Shown here one piece after another: positions 17,538 to 25,370 of a stretch of DNA of 64,000 nt. The stretch is from Streptomyces aureoverticillatus (lineage in GTDB: Bacteria > Actinomycetota > Actinomycetes > Streptomycetales > Streptomycetaceae), in NCBI RefSeq assembly GCF_014649395.1, contig NZ_BMSY01000004.1, forward strand, positions 1 through 64,000. Direction: 5' to 3'. The translations under genes were made by a program, and so were the position numbers. The notes beneath the pieces are model-generated. The model was not told the origin of the DNA and did no database searches. It saw only the letters and a list, made by a program, of their open reading frames with translations. Numbering within the stretch: the stretch's first letter is position 1; every line of letters starts with the position of its first letter.

Positions 17538-19111
17538 CTGTCGGGTGGTCCTTCGGCGCGAGCCGTGAGCAGGCACGCGCGCAGGGCCTTCTTGTCGGTC
17601 TTGCCGACGGTCGTCCGCGGGAGGGCGTCTGTGATCGAGTAGGAGGCCGGCGCATAGAGGTCGCCGAGTGCGTCGACGATCTCGCGGGTCAGCCTCGCGA
17701 GATCTGGGGCACCGGCCGGGTCCTGGGGCACCAGGACCACGTGCACGCTCTCCTGGCCGTCGGCATCGGGCAGGCCGACGGCGGCGGCGTCCTTGACGAC
17801 GGGGTGTGCGGCGAGGAAGTCGTCGAGAAGACGGGAGTAGACGTTGTCGGCGGTGCGGCCGGTCACGATGATGTCCCGCGCGCGGTCGACCAGGTACAGG
17901 TAGCCGCGCTCGTCCTGGCGGGCGATGTCTCCGCTGCGGAACCAGCCTTCGTCATCGAGTACCTCGGCGGTACGTTCCGGGTCGTTCCAGTAGCCCTCCA
18001 TGACCGTAGGGCTGCGCACGTACAGCTCGCCGAGGTGTCCTGCGAGCACGGGCTTGCCGTCCTCGTCCCGCAGCTCCACTTCGACTCCCGGTCCCGGGCG
18101 CCCGCAGCCGGCGAGAGACTCGGGTCGCTGCAAGTCGTGTTCCGCGGGGGTGAGTTCCGTGACGAGCCCGCTCTCGGAGGCTGCGTAGATCTGGTGCAGT
18201 ACCGGACCGAAACGTTCGATTGCCTGCCTGAGACGTGCGGGGGAAGCGGCTGCCCCGCCGTAGAGGAGAGTCGTCAACGCGGGGAAACGGCCGGGGAGGC
18301 AGTCCGGATGGTCAAGCAGTTCGTACAGCATGGGCGTCACTACGATCATTCTGCTGACGCGCTCGCCGTTCATCACGGACAGGGCCGTGTCGGCGTCGAA
18401 GGTCCTCAGCAGGACGATGGTATGGCCGCTCAGGGCGCCTGCCAGGAAGGCCCCGTGGCCACTGGTGTGCGTCACCAGCGTGCATATCAGCATCGCGGGG
18501 TCGGCCGGCGCGCCGTCAGCGTACGCGTCGGACATCCGCGCGTAGCCGTCGTAGTAGCCGCTACGGTGCACGACCAGCTTGGGCAGGCCGGTCGTACCAC
18601 CCGTGTAGAGAAGTGTCGCGATGTGCTGGGCGTCGGCAGCCTCGTGGAGCGAGAGAGCGGCACTGCTGGACGCTGCTGCCAGGAAGTCGGCCGCATCCGA
18701 CGAGGCGCCGATGCTGAGGACATGCGGAATGTCCACCTGATCGGCAATCCGCCCGGCCCGGTCTTCGAAGGCCGGGTCGAACAGCAGCATTTTGACGTCA
18801 GCGCGCCGGATCAGTGCTTCGAGTTCGCTGTTGCCGGGCTCAGGCGGCACGAAGACCATGCGGCATCCGGTGAAATGGACGGCCAGCTGCAACAGGAGCG
18901 CCTCGGGAGAGTTCTCCACGAACAGCGCCACCGCGTCTCCGTCCGCCAGCCCTCTGTCCCGCAGGGCTCCGGCGAAGCGCAGGACCGTACGGACGGCCTC
19001 GGTGCCGCTGATCCGCCGTGTTCCCGCGACGATCGCGTCACGGTCGCCTCTCGCCGAGAGCCGATGCAGCACCGAGACGGTGTAGTTCTCGTGGGCAGTG
19101 ACCTTGTTCAT
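17477..19111 (-). CDS. Stand-alone AMP-forming acyl/aryl ligase (ANL superfamily)
   Basis: A 544-residue adenylating enzyme. It shows the A3 loop LLYTGGTTGLPKLV, A5-like YAASESGL, A7 WFRSGDIARQDERG, A8 LVDRARDIIVTGRTADNVYS and the A10 lysine in PRTTVGKTDKKAL. It would activate a carboxylic acid as the acyl-AMP and pass it to CoA, a carrier protein or an amine. No carrier protein gene is visible nearby. It is the last gene of the minus-strand operon that begins at 23108. The C-terminal 30 residues after A10 are Ser/Arg-rich and overlap the TetR gene antisense. Confidence 0.92.
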   Translation of the reverse strand: MNKVTAHENYTVSVLHRLSARGDRDAIVAGTRRISGTEAVRTVLRFAGALRDRGLADGDAVALFVENSPEALLLQLAVHFTGCRMVFVPPEPGNSELEALIRRADVKMLLFDPAFEDRAGRIADQVDIPHVLSIGASSDAADFLAAASSSAALSLHEAADAQHIATLLYTGGTTGLPKLVVHRSGYYDGYARMSDAYADGAPADPAMLICTLVTHTSGHGAFLAGALSGHTIVLLRTFDADTALSVMNGERVSRMIVVTPMLYELLDHPDCLPGRFPALTTLLYGGAAASPARLRQAIERFGPVLHQIYAASESGLVTELTPAEHDLQRPESLAGCGRPGPGVEVELRDEDGKPVLAGHLGELYVRSPTVMEGYWNDPERTAEVLDDEGWFRSGDIARQDERGYLYLVDRARDIIVTGRTADNVYSRLLDDFLAAHPVVKDAAAVGLPDADGQESVHVVLVPQDPAGAPDLARLTREIVDALGDLYAPASYSITDALPRTTVGKTDKKALRACLLTARAEGPPDSYPCSSARMVGHSTATTRSA

Positions 19112-19226
19112 GATCCTTCTTCGTGTTCTGTCACGTTGTTGGGGTGGGTGGGCCTGGCGGCGCGTCAGGGTGTCGTCTGGCCTGCGGAGCTGCCGCTGAA
19201 GGTGTCGGGTCCGGCCTTGCCGTGCG

Positions 19227-20465
19227 TCAGCGTCGACGTGTGTAGAGGCCTTCGTGCTCCCAGGCGCGCAGGGTGTCGTAGTCCTCGATCACCTCGTCGC
19301 CGGTGGGGGCCGCGAGGTAGGCGAAGCCGGGAGAGGTCAGCATGTCGCTGGTGGGAGCGAGGTACTGGCCCGGGGCGAAGCCGGGGAAGACGGCGACGAC
19401 GCTGGGGAGTTCCGCGATCTTGGTGAGGGCGTCGGGGTTGGCGGGGCCGGGATGGTGGTTGATGAAGTCGACCCACCGAAGCACCGGCCCCTGGCTCGCG
19501 TCGGGGGTGGTGGGGGTGTGCAGCGACGCGGGATCAATCGTGGCGGTGACGGCCAGGGCGGTCTGGGAGGGGCCGAGGTAGGCGTCCACCACATCGGGCC
19601 CGGTGGCACCGCCGAGGCGGGCGCCGGTCTCGATGAGGACCGGCCCCCTGGGGGTGAGCATGACTTCGGTGTGGGCGGGCGTCTCGGCGATGCCGAGCGC
19701 GTCCAGTACCTCCCGGACGTAGGCGATGAGCACTCTCCCCTCGGTACCGGCGGGCGCGACGGGCTCCTGGAAGTCGTAGATGGGGGCGGCGGACGGGCCG
19801 ATGCGTTTGGTGTAGCGCCAGACCTCGGCGACGTGGTGCTCACCCCTGGAGGAGACCGTGTTGACGCAGTACTCGGTGCCATGCAGGCGTTCCTGGACGA
19901 GCACGGCGTCATTGGGCTCGCCGAATATGTTGGTGGTGCCGAGGACGGCGGTGGCGGCCTGGCCGACTTCCTCGGCCGAGCCGCAGAACGTCACGCCGTC
20001 GGTGCCCCCGCTGGCCAGGGGCTTGACCACCGCCTCGTCCAGGCCCCATACGGCGAACCAGTCCGCTGCGGCGCGGGCGGAGCGGGCGACGGTGGTATGC
20101 GGGGTCGCAAGGCCCGCTGCCTGCACCGCCTGCTGCATCAGTGACTTGTCGCGGCGTGCCCCGACCAGGGCGGGGTCGTTCGTCGGCAGACTCAGAGCGC
20201 TCGCCAGGGTCTCCGCCAGCACGACGCCGGATTCGGTGCCGGCCAGCACGCGTGAGACACGCAGGCGCGAGAGCTCCCGCGTGAGGTTCTTGAGGTCGCC
20301 GGTGAAGCCCAGGTCCAGGACGTAGTCGTCGGGGCTGAACGAGCGCAGGAGGAAGGCGCCGATGTCCGGCTGGCTTCGCACGTGGACGCAGTCAACCCCT
20401 GCTCGGGCAAGTCGTTTCGCCAGCGACGCCCCTGTGGAGTACCCGTCGACGATCGCTACCTTCAT
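19227..20465 (-). CDS. ATP-grasp ligase
   Basis: 412 residues. The N-terminal part is Rossmann-like (KVAIVDGYSTGASLAKRLA). The ATP-grasp core has VVKPLASGGTDGVTFC, the hinge VLVQERLHGTEYCVN and the metal-binding strand GPVLIETGARLGG. In many relatives that strand reads E-x-N; here it is E-x-G, as in some stand-alone L-amino-acid ligases. Such enzymes join a carboxylate (as acyl phosphate) to an amine, for example in dipeptide antibiotics. The ATG at 20465 is chosen because GAGAGGAA lies upstream of it; an ATG at 20483 precedes that site. Confidence 0.9.
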   Translation of the reverse strand: MKVAIVDGYSTGASLAKRLARAGVDCVHVRSQPDIGAFLLRSFSPDDYVLDLGFTGDLKNLTRELSRLRVSRVLAGTESGVVLAETLASALSLPTNDPALVGARRDKSLMQQAVQAAGLATPHTTVARSARAAADWFAVWGLDEAVVKPLASGGTDGVTFCGSAEEVGQAATAVLGTTNIFGEPNDAVLVQERLHGTEYCVNTVSSRGEHHVAEVWRYTKRIGPSAAPIYDFQEPVAPAGTEGRVLIAYVREVLDALGIAETPAHTEVMLTPRGPVLIETGARLGGATGPDVVDAYLGPSQTALAVTATIDPASLHTPTTPDASQGPVLRWVDFINHHPGPANPDALTKIAELPSVVAVFPGFAPGQYLAPTSDMLTSPGFAYLAAPTGDEVIEDYDTLRAWEHEGLYTRRR

Positions 20466-20577
20466 GGGTGTTGTTCCTCTCATGGTGCTGTGGTGCTGTG
20501 GCGTTGTGGGCGCGGGAATGCGGGCCGTCGCGGAGCCGGGTTGGCAGGTGGCGGTGCCCGGCCGACCCTGATGTGCC

Positions 20578-21807
20578 TCATGTGTCCGATGGGCGCAGGG
20601 CGCGGGAGAGAGGCACGCAGGCCAGAGCGCCGAAGGCGGCGCTTGTCACGAGGAGGCCCGCGACCAGGGGGCGCCCTCCGGCGTTGAGGGCGCCGGCGAT
20701 GCCCAGCGGGGTGAGCGAGGCGATCGCGCCCGCGGCACTGAGGGCGGCTTGGTAGCGGCCGATGGCGCCGGGTGGGGCGGCGGTCGCGACGAAGGCGCCG
20801 GCGGCGACGCTGTAACAGATCTCACCGGGCACCATGATCACTGCTGCGGTGGTGTAGCCCACGGTGGTGTGCTGCAGTGCCGCCAGTCCCATGGCGGCGC
20901 CGAGGATCAGACTGCCCGCGGCGAGCACCGGGCCGATGGGGTATCGGACGCGGTCGTCGGCGCCTACCAGCAGGCGGGTCAGAGGCGGGCTGAGCAGCAG
21001 GACCGCGGCCGAGTTGGCGAGCATGGCGGTGCCGTAGGCGGACGGGGCGAGGTGGTCGGCGCTCATGACCAGGGGCAGGACGCTGATCAGGCCGTAGGCA
21101 CAAGTCGTCGCCGCGATGGCCGCAGCGACCATCCATCGCAGCCGGGGGTCGGAGACGATCTGTGCGTAGGTGGCGTGCTCGTGCTTGCGTTCCGTCCGGG
21201 GCGCGACCGGTCGACCGGTCAGCATGCGGCGTACGAGGAGGGCTGCGGCCACGCAGGCAACGGCGTTGAGGGCGAACAGGAACCGGTAGCCATGGGCGTG
21301 GGCCACGAAGCCGCCGACGCCAGAGCTCAGCGAGAGGCCGACGTTCGAAACCCAGTAGACCCAGCCCTGGGCGCGGGTTCGCGCTCCCTCGTTCGTCAGA
21401 CGGTCGTTGATCTGCGCGGAGACGGCCGGCCTGTGGACGTCCATGGTGCAGCCCAGGCAGAAGGCGAGCAGCAGCAGTGCGTGCAGGCTGCTGGCCACAG
21501 CGAGCCCGGCGCAGACCGCCGCGGCCAGCAGCAGTCCCGCCGTGCACGCGGCGCGGGCTCCGATCCGGTCGGTCATCGCCCCGCTGACCAGTTGTCCGAC
21601 ACACCAGCCGACCCCGAAGATCGTCAGCGCGGCGCCGGCGGCGGTCGTGCCGTGCGCCGCGCCGATGGAGTAGCCGAGGAAGTCGTAAGCGAATCCGCAG
21701 GCTTTGACCAGGAAGGTCGTTGCCAGGAGCGCGGTGATGACCAGGCGGGCGGACGGATCGGAGGGGCGGGGTGGTGCGGCCGCAGGGCGGGGTGCCGTGA
21801 CTGTCAT
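20578..21807 (-). CDS. Major facilitator superfamily transporter
   Basis: A 409-residue protein with about 12 hydrophobic segments. The loop after helix 2 (GAMTDRIGARAA) is the usual MFS motif A in modified form. It lies between the acyltransferase (4-base ATGA overlap) and the ATP-grasp ligase, so it most likely exports the product of this operon or gives self-resistance. BacE beside the ATP-grasp ligase BacD is a familiar precedent for such pairing. Confidence 0.9.
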   Translation of the reverse strand: MTVTAPRPAAAPPRPSDPSARLVITALLATTFLVKACGFAYDFLGYSIGAAHGTTAAGAALTIFGVGWCVGQLVSGAMTDRIGARAACTAGLLLAAAVCAGLAVASSLHALLLLAFCLGCTMDVHRPAVSAQINDRLTNEGARTRAQGWVYWVSNVGLSLSSGVGGFVAHAHGYRFLFALNAVACVAAALLVRRMLTGRPVAPRTERKHEHATYAQIVSDPRLRWMVAAAIAATTCAYGLISVLPLVMSADHLAPSAYGTAMLANSAAVLLLSPPLTRLLVGADDRVRYPIGPVLAAGSLILGAAMGLAALQHTTVGYTTAAVIMVPGEICYSVAAGAFVATAAPPGAIGRYQAALSAAGAIASLTPLGIAGALNAGGRPLVAGLLVTSAAFGALACVPLSRALRPSDT

Positions 21808-23108
21808 GCCGAAGGACCTGCCTTGTCAGGGGACGTCACGCTGCTGCTCGCGTTGGTGGTCGCAGCGGGCAGGTGCCGAGCGGGGCCGGTCAGTTCGGCG
21901 AGGCCCCTGACGATGAGCTCGCGCAGTCGCGCGATCTGCGCTGGCCGGTGGTACCGCGGGGAGTAGGCCAGTTCGATGCTGCACCGCCCGCTGAAGGTGG
22001 AGACGAAGTAGCCGACCCAGGTCACCGCCTCAGAGGTGGCGAAGCCACGGAAGTCGACGATCTCGATCCCTGTCGGCACGGCGAGCTCAGGCACCGGACC
22101 CCAATTGGTGATGAAGTTCCCGACACCGGTGCGCGCGCGGCCCTGGGCGGCCCCCGATGCCGCGGCCCGCATGACCGCGAGCGCGCTCCCGCCCTCGATA
22201 CCGGCGACGATCTGCGCCTTCGCCTCCTTGGCCAGGACGTTCAGGTCCGCACCGGGTCCGCACGCGGTGACCGTGGGCGCGAACCCCAGGGCGTTGGTGA
22301 CCTCGTCGGGGCGCGCCACAGGGCGCAGGTGGGGACGCAGATCCACGAGATGGAACATGATCATCGGCAGTTCGGCCGCGGCACCGGCCGCTTGGGTGAG
22401 CGTCGCGCGTTCGGCTCGGATGATCGCCGCGGCCAGCAGAGCGTGCAGGGTCGTCCCCGTTGCCCGCGCGCGAGCGAGCAGGGCGCCGGTGTCACCTTGC
22501 GACAGGGTGATGCGCTGCGCCGGGTCGGGGGCGAAGCCCGCACCGCCCCCGGTGTCCGTGGCGGGGACGGCGTGCACCGGGCCCGCCGCCGACATGGTGA
22601 GGTCGGGCAGGGCCAAGGAGCGGGCGTGATAGGCCTGTTCGAGGCTGCGCGGGTGAACCGGGGTCGGATCCGGGAGCGTCGCGCCCCCGGCCACCGCGGT
22701 GGCCGCGTGCCAGAAGTACTCCAGCAGCGCCGACCCCAGCGTGGCGTCGTTGATCGCGTGAGACACCTGCAGGACGACCGCGGTCTGCTCGCCCTCGGCC
22801 ACGACGGTGAGTTTCGCCAGGCCGCGCGCGGGATCCAGGACCGTGAGGCCGCGGGCGAGCCAGTCGGAGATCGAGCCCTCGACGACCTCAGTGGCCGCGG
22901 CGCCGGCGCCGTCGTCCGGAATGTGCAACCAGCACTGCTCGCCGGTCACCTCTATCGTCCCGCGCAGCATCGGATACTTGCCGCACAGCAGCCCGAACGC
23001 GGTGCGCAGCCCCGCGACATCGACCACACCGGCGCAGACGGCCGCATAGCTGACCGTGAGCTTGCGCGGCACGAAGCCGTGATCGATCAGTCCCAGACGG
23101 TATTTCAT
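21804..23108 (-). CDS. Condensation-domain-like (PapA5-type) acyltransferase
   Basis: 434 residues with the CoA-dependent acyltransferase fold seen in NRPS condensation domains and PapA-type enzymes. The catalytic motif HxxxD is present as VSHAINDATLGSALLEYFW, with Ala instead of Gly after Asp. The second subdomain has a FHLVDLRPHLRP segment and a late WGPVPEL loop. It would transfer an acyl group from CoA or a carrier to an amine or alcohol. It is the first large gene of the operon with MFS, ATP-grasp and adenylating enzymes, and its end overlaps the MFS start by four bases. Confidence 0.82.
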   Translation of the reverse strand: MKYRLGLIDHGFVPRKLTVSYAAVCAGVVDVAGLRTAFGLLCGKYPMLRGTIEVTGEQCWLHIPDDGAGAAATEVVEGSISDWLARGLTVLDPARGLAKLTVVAEGEQTAVVLQVSHAINDATLGSALLEYFWHAATAVAGGATLPDPTPVHPRSLEQAYHARSLALPDLTMSAAGPVHAVPATDTGGGAGFAPDPAQRITLSQGDTGALLARARATGTTLHALLAAAIIRAERATLTQAAGAAAELPMIMFHLVDLRPHLRPVARPDEVTNALGFAPTVTACGPGADLNVLAKEAKAQIVAGIEGGSALAVMRAAASGAAQGRARTGVGNFITNWGPVPELAVPTGIEIVDFRGFATSEAVTWVGYFVSTFSGRCSIELAYSPRYHRPAQIARLRELIVRGLAELTGPARHLPAATTNASSSVTSPDKAGPSA

Positions 23109-23156
23109 GTCACTCTCCGCAGACCAGGGGCCAAGTGGCGGGCATCGGGGGCGCGA

Positions 23157-23348
23157 TCACGCCAGGCCCAGCAGCGCCAGGTGGGTGGCGCGCGCCCGCA
23201 CCCCGCGCGTCGGGCCGGCGACCAGGCGCCGACTCCGCATGCCCAGCGGCCCGCTGACGCGGTGCGCCTCGGCGAGGAGGGTGCCGCCCGGTTGGGGCCG
23301 CACGTGTTCCTCGGTGGCGGGCTCGTAACTGCGGACGGAAAAACGCAT
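23157..23348 (-). CDS. Possible 63-residue protein upstream of the acyltransferase
   Basis: An open frame from ATG 23348 (MRFSVRSYEPATEEH) to a stop at 23157, with nearly all codons ending in G or C as in neighbouring real genes. It is basic, with no membrane segment and no DSL motif, so it is not a carrier protein. I do not recognise it. It lies 48 bases before the acyltransferase on the same strand and could be a leader gene of the operon, or chance coding bias. Confidence 0.35.
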   Translation of the reverse strand: MRFSVRSYEPATEEHVRPQPGGTLLAEAHRVSGPLGMRSRRLVAGPTRGVRARATHLALLGLA

Positions 23349-23508
23349 CGTGATCGGCACGGCACGCACAGCGCAGACCTCCAGGCACTTGTCGGAGCGG
23401 GTGTCGCAGAGCCAGCGTGTGGCCGCCGCGACACCGTTACCAAGACGGCGCCGACGCTGGTGCCGGCAGCACCTGGCAGCCGGTGCGGGCGTCGCTGATG
23501 ATGGGTGG

Positions 23509-24366
23509 GTGAACTCCGCCCTCTCCCCCCGTCGCACCGAACTCGCCGCGTTCCTGCGCAGCCGCCGCGACCGCCTCACCCCCGCAGCGGCCGGCATAGC
23601 ACCAGGACTGCGCCGCCGGACACCAGGACTGCGGCGCGAAGAGGTCGCCCACCTGGCCGGGGTCTCCATCACCTGGTACACCTGGCTCGAACAGGGCCGT
23701 CCCATCAACGTCGGCGCGCAGATCCTCGACGCCATCGCCACGACCCTGCGCCTGGACGCCGTCGAACGCGCCCACCTCTACCGCCTGGCCGAGGTACCGA
23801 TCCCCGCGGTGGCCACCACCGCCGACTCGATCACCCCCACCCTGCAGGCGATCCTCGACGCCATCACCGGCTTCCCCGCCGCGGCCATCAACACCCGCTG
23901 GGACATGCTGGGCTGGAACACGGCGGCCGCCGCGCTGTGGCCACGGCTCACCGCACCCGATGGCTCTCGCAACGTCTTGTGGGAAATGTTCACCACCCCC
24001 GAGTGCTGCCGCCAATTCGTCAACCGCGACATCGGCCTGCCCCACATGGTGGCCTCGTTCCGCGCCGACTTCGCCCACCACCTCGACGACCCGGCGTGGA
24101 CCGACCTGATCCGCGCGCTGGCCACCGCCAGCCCGGAATTCACGCGGCTGTGGGCCACCCAGGACGTCGCCGCACCACCGACACAGATCATGACCTACCG
24201 TCATGCCGCGGTCGGCGAGCTGTCGCTGTCCCTGACGCGCATGGAGCTGCCCGCCACCGCGGAAACCATCGTCACCGTGTGGACCCCCGTCGACGAGGAC
24301 AGCCACCGCCGCATGGACCAACTCCTGGCCCACCCCGAAGCCCTCTCGCTGGACCACACCCACTGA
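23509..24366 (+). CDS. XRE-family regulator with MmyB-like ligand domain
   Basis: 285 residues. The N-terminal helix-turn-helix (LRRTPGLRREEVAHLAGVS, then WYTWLEQGR) and the PAS-like C-terminal domain (AAINTRWDMLGWN, VLWEMFTTPECC, LSLTRMELP) are typical of the large Streptomyces MmyB-like family, in which a fatty acid or similar ligand fills the C-terminal pocket. GTG at 23509 is the best start near the first conserved residues, but its ribosome site is weak. It is divergent from the acyltransferase operon and is its likely regulator. Confidence 0.88.
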   Translation: MNSALSPRRTELAAFLRSRRDRLTPAAAGIAPGLRRRTPGLRREEVAHLAGVSITWYTWLEQGRPINVGAQILDAIATTLRLDAVERAHLYRLAEVPIPAVATTADSITPTLQAILDAITGFPAAAINTRWDMLGWNTAAAALWPRLTAPDGSRNVLWEMFTTPECCRQFVNRDIGLPHMVASFRADFAHHLDDPAWTDLIRALATASPEFTRLWATQDVAAPPTQIMTYRHAAVGELSLSLTRMELPATAETIVTVWTPVDEDSHRRMDQLLAHPEALSLDHTH

Positions 24367-24623
24367 GACGGCGCCGTCGCACCCGGCGCGGGGTCGGCCG
24401 GGCCGTCCGCGCCCCCGGCCGGGGCGCTGCCCTCGGCCAAAGACTGCCTCGGCACCCTCGGCTCGCGGCGCCTTGAGCGGCGCTTGTGCCGCAAGGGCTC
24501 CAACTCCCCTCCCCCGTAGGGGATGTCACGCGGCCGGGTCACCACCGGCCGGGGACTCGACTCACCCCACGGATCCCGCTCAAGGCTGAGCGGCAACGTG
24601 GCTCGCACCCGAAGGCCATTTAC

Positions 24624-24644
24624 GTTACAGTCATTGATTGTAAC
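24624..24644. promoter_or_regulatory. TetR-type palindromic operator before isochorismatase gene
   Basis: A 21-base palindrome: GTTACAGTCA, one base, TGATTGTAAC, with 9 of 10 positions symmetric. It lies 58 bases before the isochorismatase-fold start. It shares 18 of 21 bases with the site beside the TetR gene at 16756, so the same regulator probably binds both. Confidence 0.65.
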
Positions 24645-24701
24645 TGTGGACGCCCGAAGCTGGGGGTCCACCGCTGACGATTTCCACGCTGGAGGACAGC
24701 C

Positions 24702-25331
24702 ATGGCAAGTGACTATGAACGCGGTCGAGTAGGACTGCTGCTCGTTGACCTCGTCAACGAGAACTTCTCCAAGGACGGCAAGGCCTATCCCATCTACGCG
24801 CCGGAGTACGAACGGCTGGGCACGATCGACAGCCTGAAGAAGCTCATCGCCGGGGTGCGGCGGCACGAAGACATTCCCGTCTTCTACTCGAGGACCGCCT
24901 TCACCGATGAGGACTACTCGACGTGGAGGCACGTCTCCGGGATCCACCGGCAGATGTTCGACAGCCGGATGTTCGAGGCCGGCACCTGGAGCACCGAATT
25001 CCACGAGGAACTGGCTCCCCAGCCGGGCGACGTGATCCTCGCGCCGCACAAGGGCCTCGACGTGCTCCAGCACACCGACCTCGAATTCCAGCTGCGCCAG
25101 CGCGACATCGACTACCTGGCGATCGCCGGGGTCTCCGGGATCATGGCCGTGGAGTCGACGGCCCGCACCGCGATGGAGCGCGGCTTCCACGTCACGGCGT
25201 TCACCGACGCGATAGCCGCCCCCGGCGGCCTGGTGACGTACCAGGCGATGATGCGCGGCCTGACCATGGTCTCCCACAGCGTGGCCGGCGTTGACGACTT
25301 CCTGGCCTCGCTCGACGAGCTGACGGCGTAA
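24702..25331 (+). CDS. Isochorismatase-fold hydrolase lacking the catalytic Cys
   Basis: A 209-residue isochorismatase-like protein. It shows the conserved Asp in LLLVDLVNENF and the Lys in LAPHKGLDVL. In cysteine hydrolases of this fold the third residue is Cys in TNxCVEST; here the segment is SGIMAVEST, with Ala at that position. True isochorismatases (EntB, PhzD) also lack this Cys and use Asp/Lys to hydrolyse a vinyl ether, so that chemistry fits better than amide hydrolysis. GGAGGACAGCC precedes the ATG. It lies 39 bases before the FUSC gene, probably in one operon behind the operator at 24624. Confidence 0.88.
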   Translation: MASDYERGRVGLLLVDLVNENFSKDGKAYPIYAPEYERLGTIDSLKKLIAGVRRHEDIPVFYSRTAFTDEDYSTWRHVSGIHRQMFDSRMFEAGTWSTEFHEELAPQPGDVILAPHKGLDVLQHTDLEFQLRQRDIDYLAIAGVSGIMAVESTARTAMERGFHVTAFTDAIAAPGGLVTYQAMMRGLTMVSHSVAGVDDFLASLDELTA

Positions 25332-25370
25332 CACCTTCACCACCGATCCGGCCAGGAGAGCAGCGGGGGC

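Noticed and set aside
17504..19426. 640-codon plus-strand frame
   Set aside because: Antisense to the adenylating enzyme, which has all ANL motifs in the minus frame.
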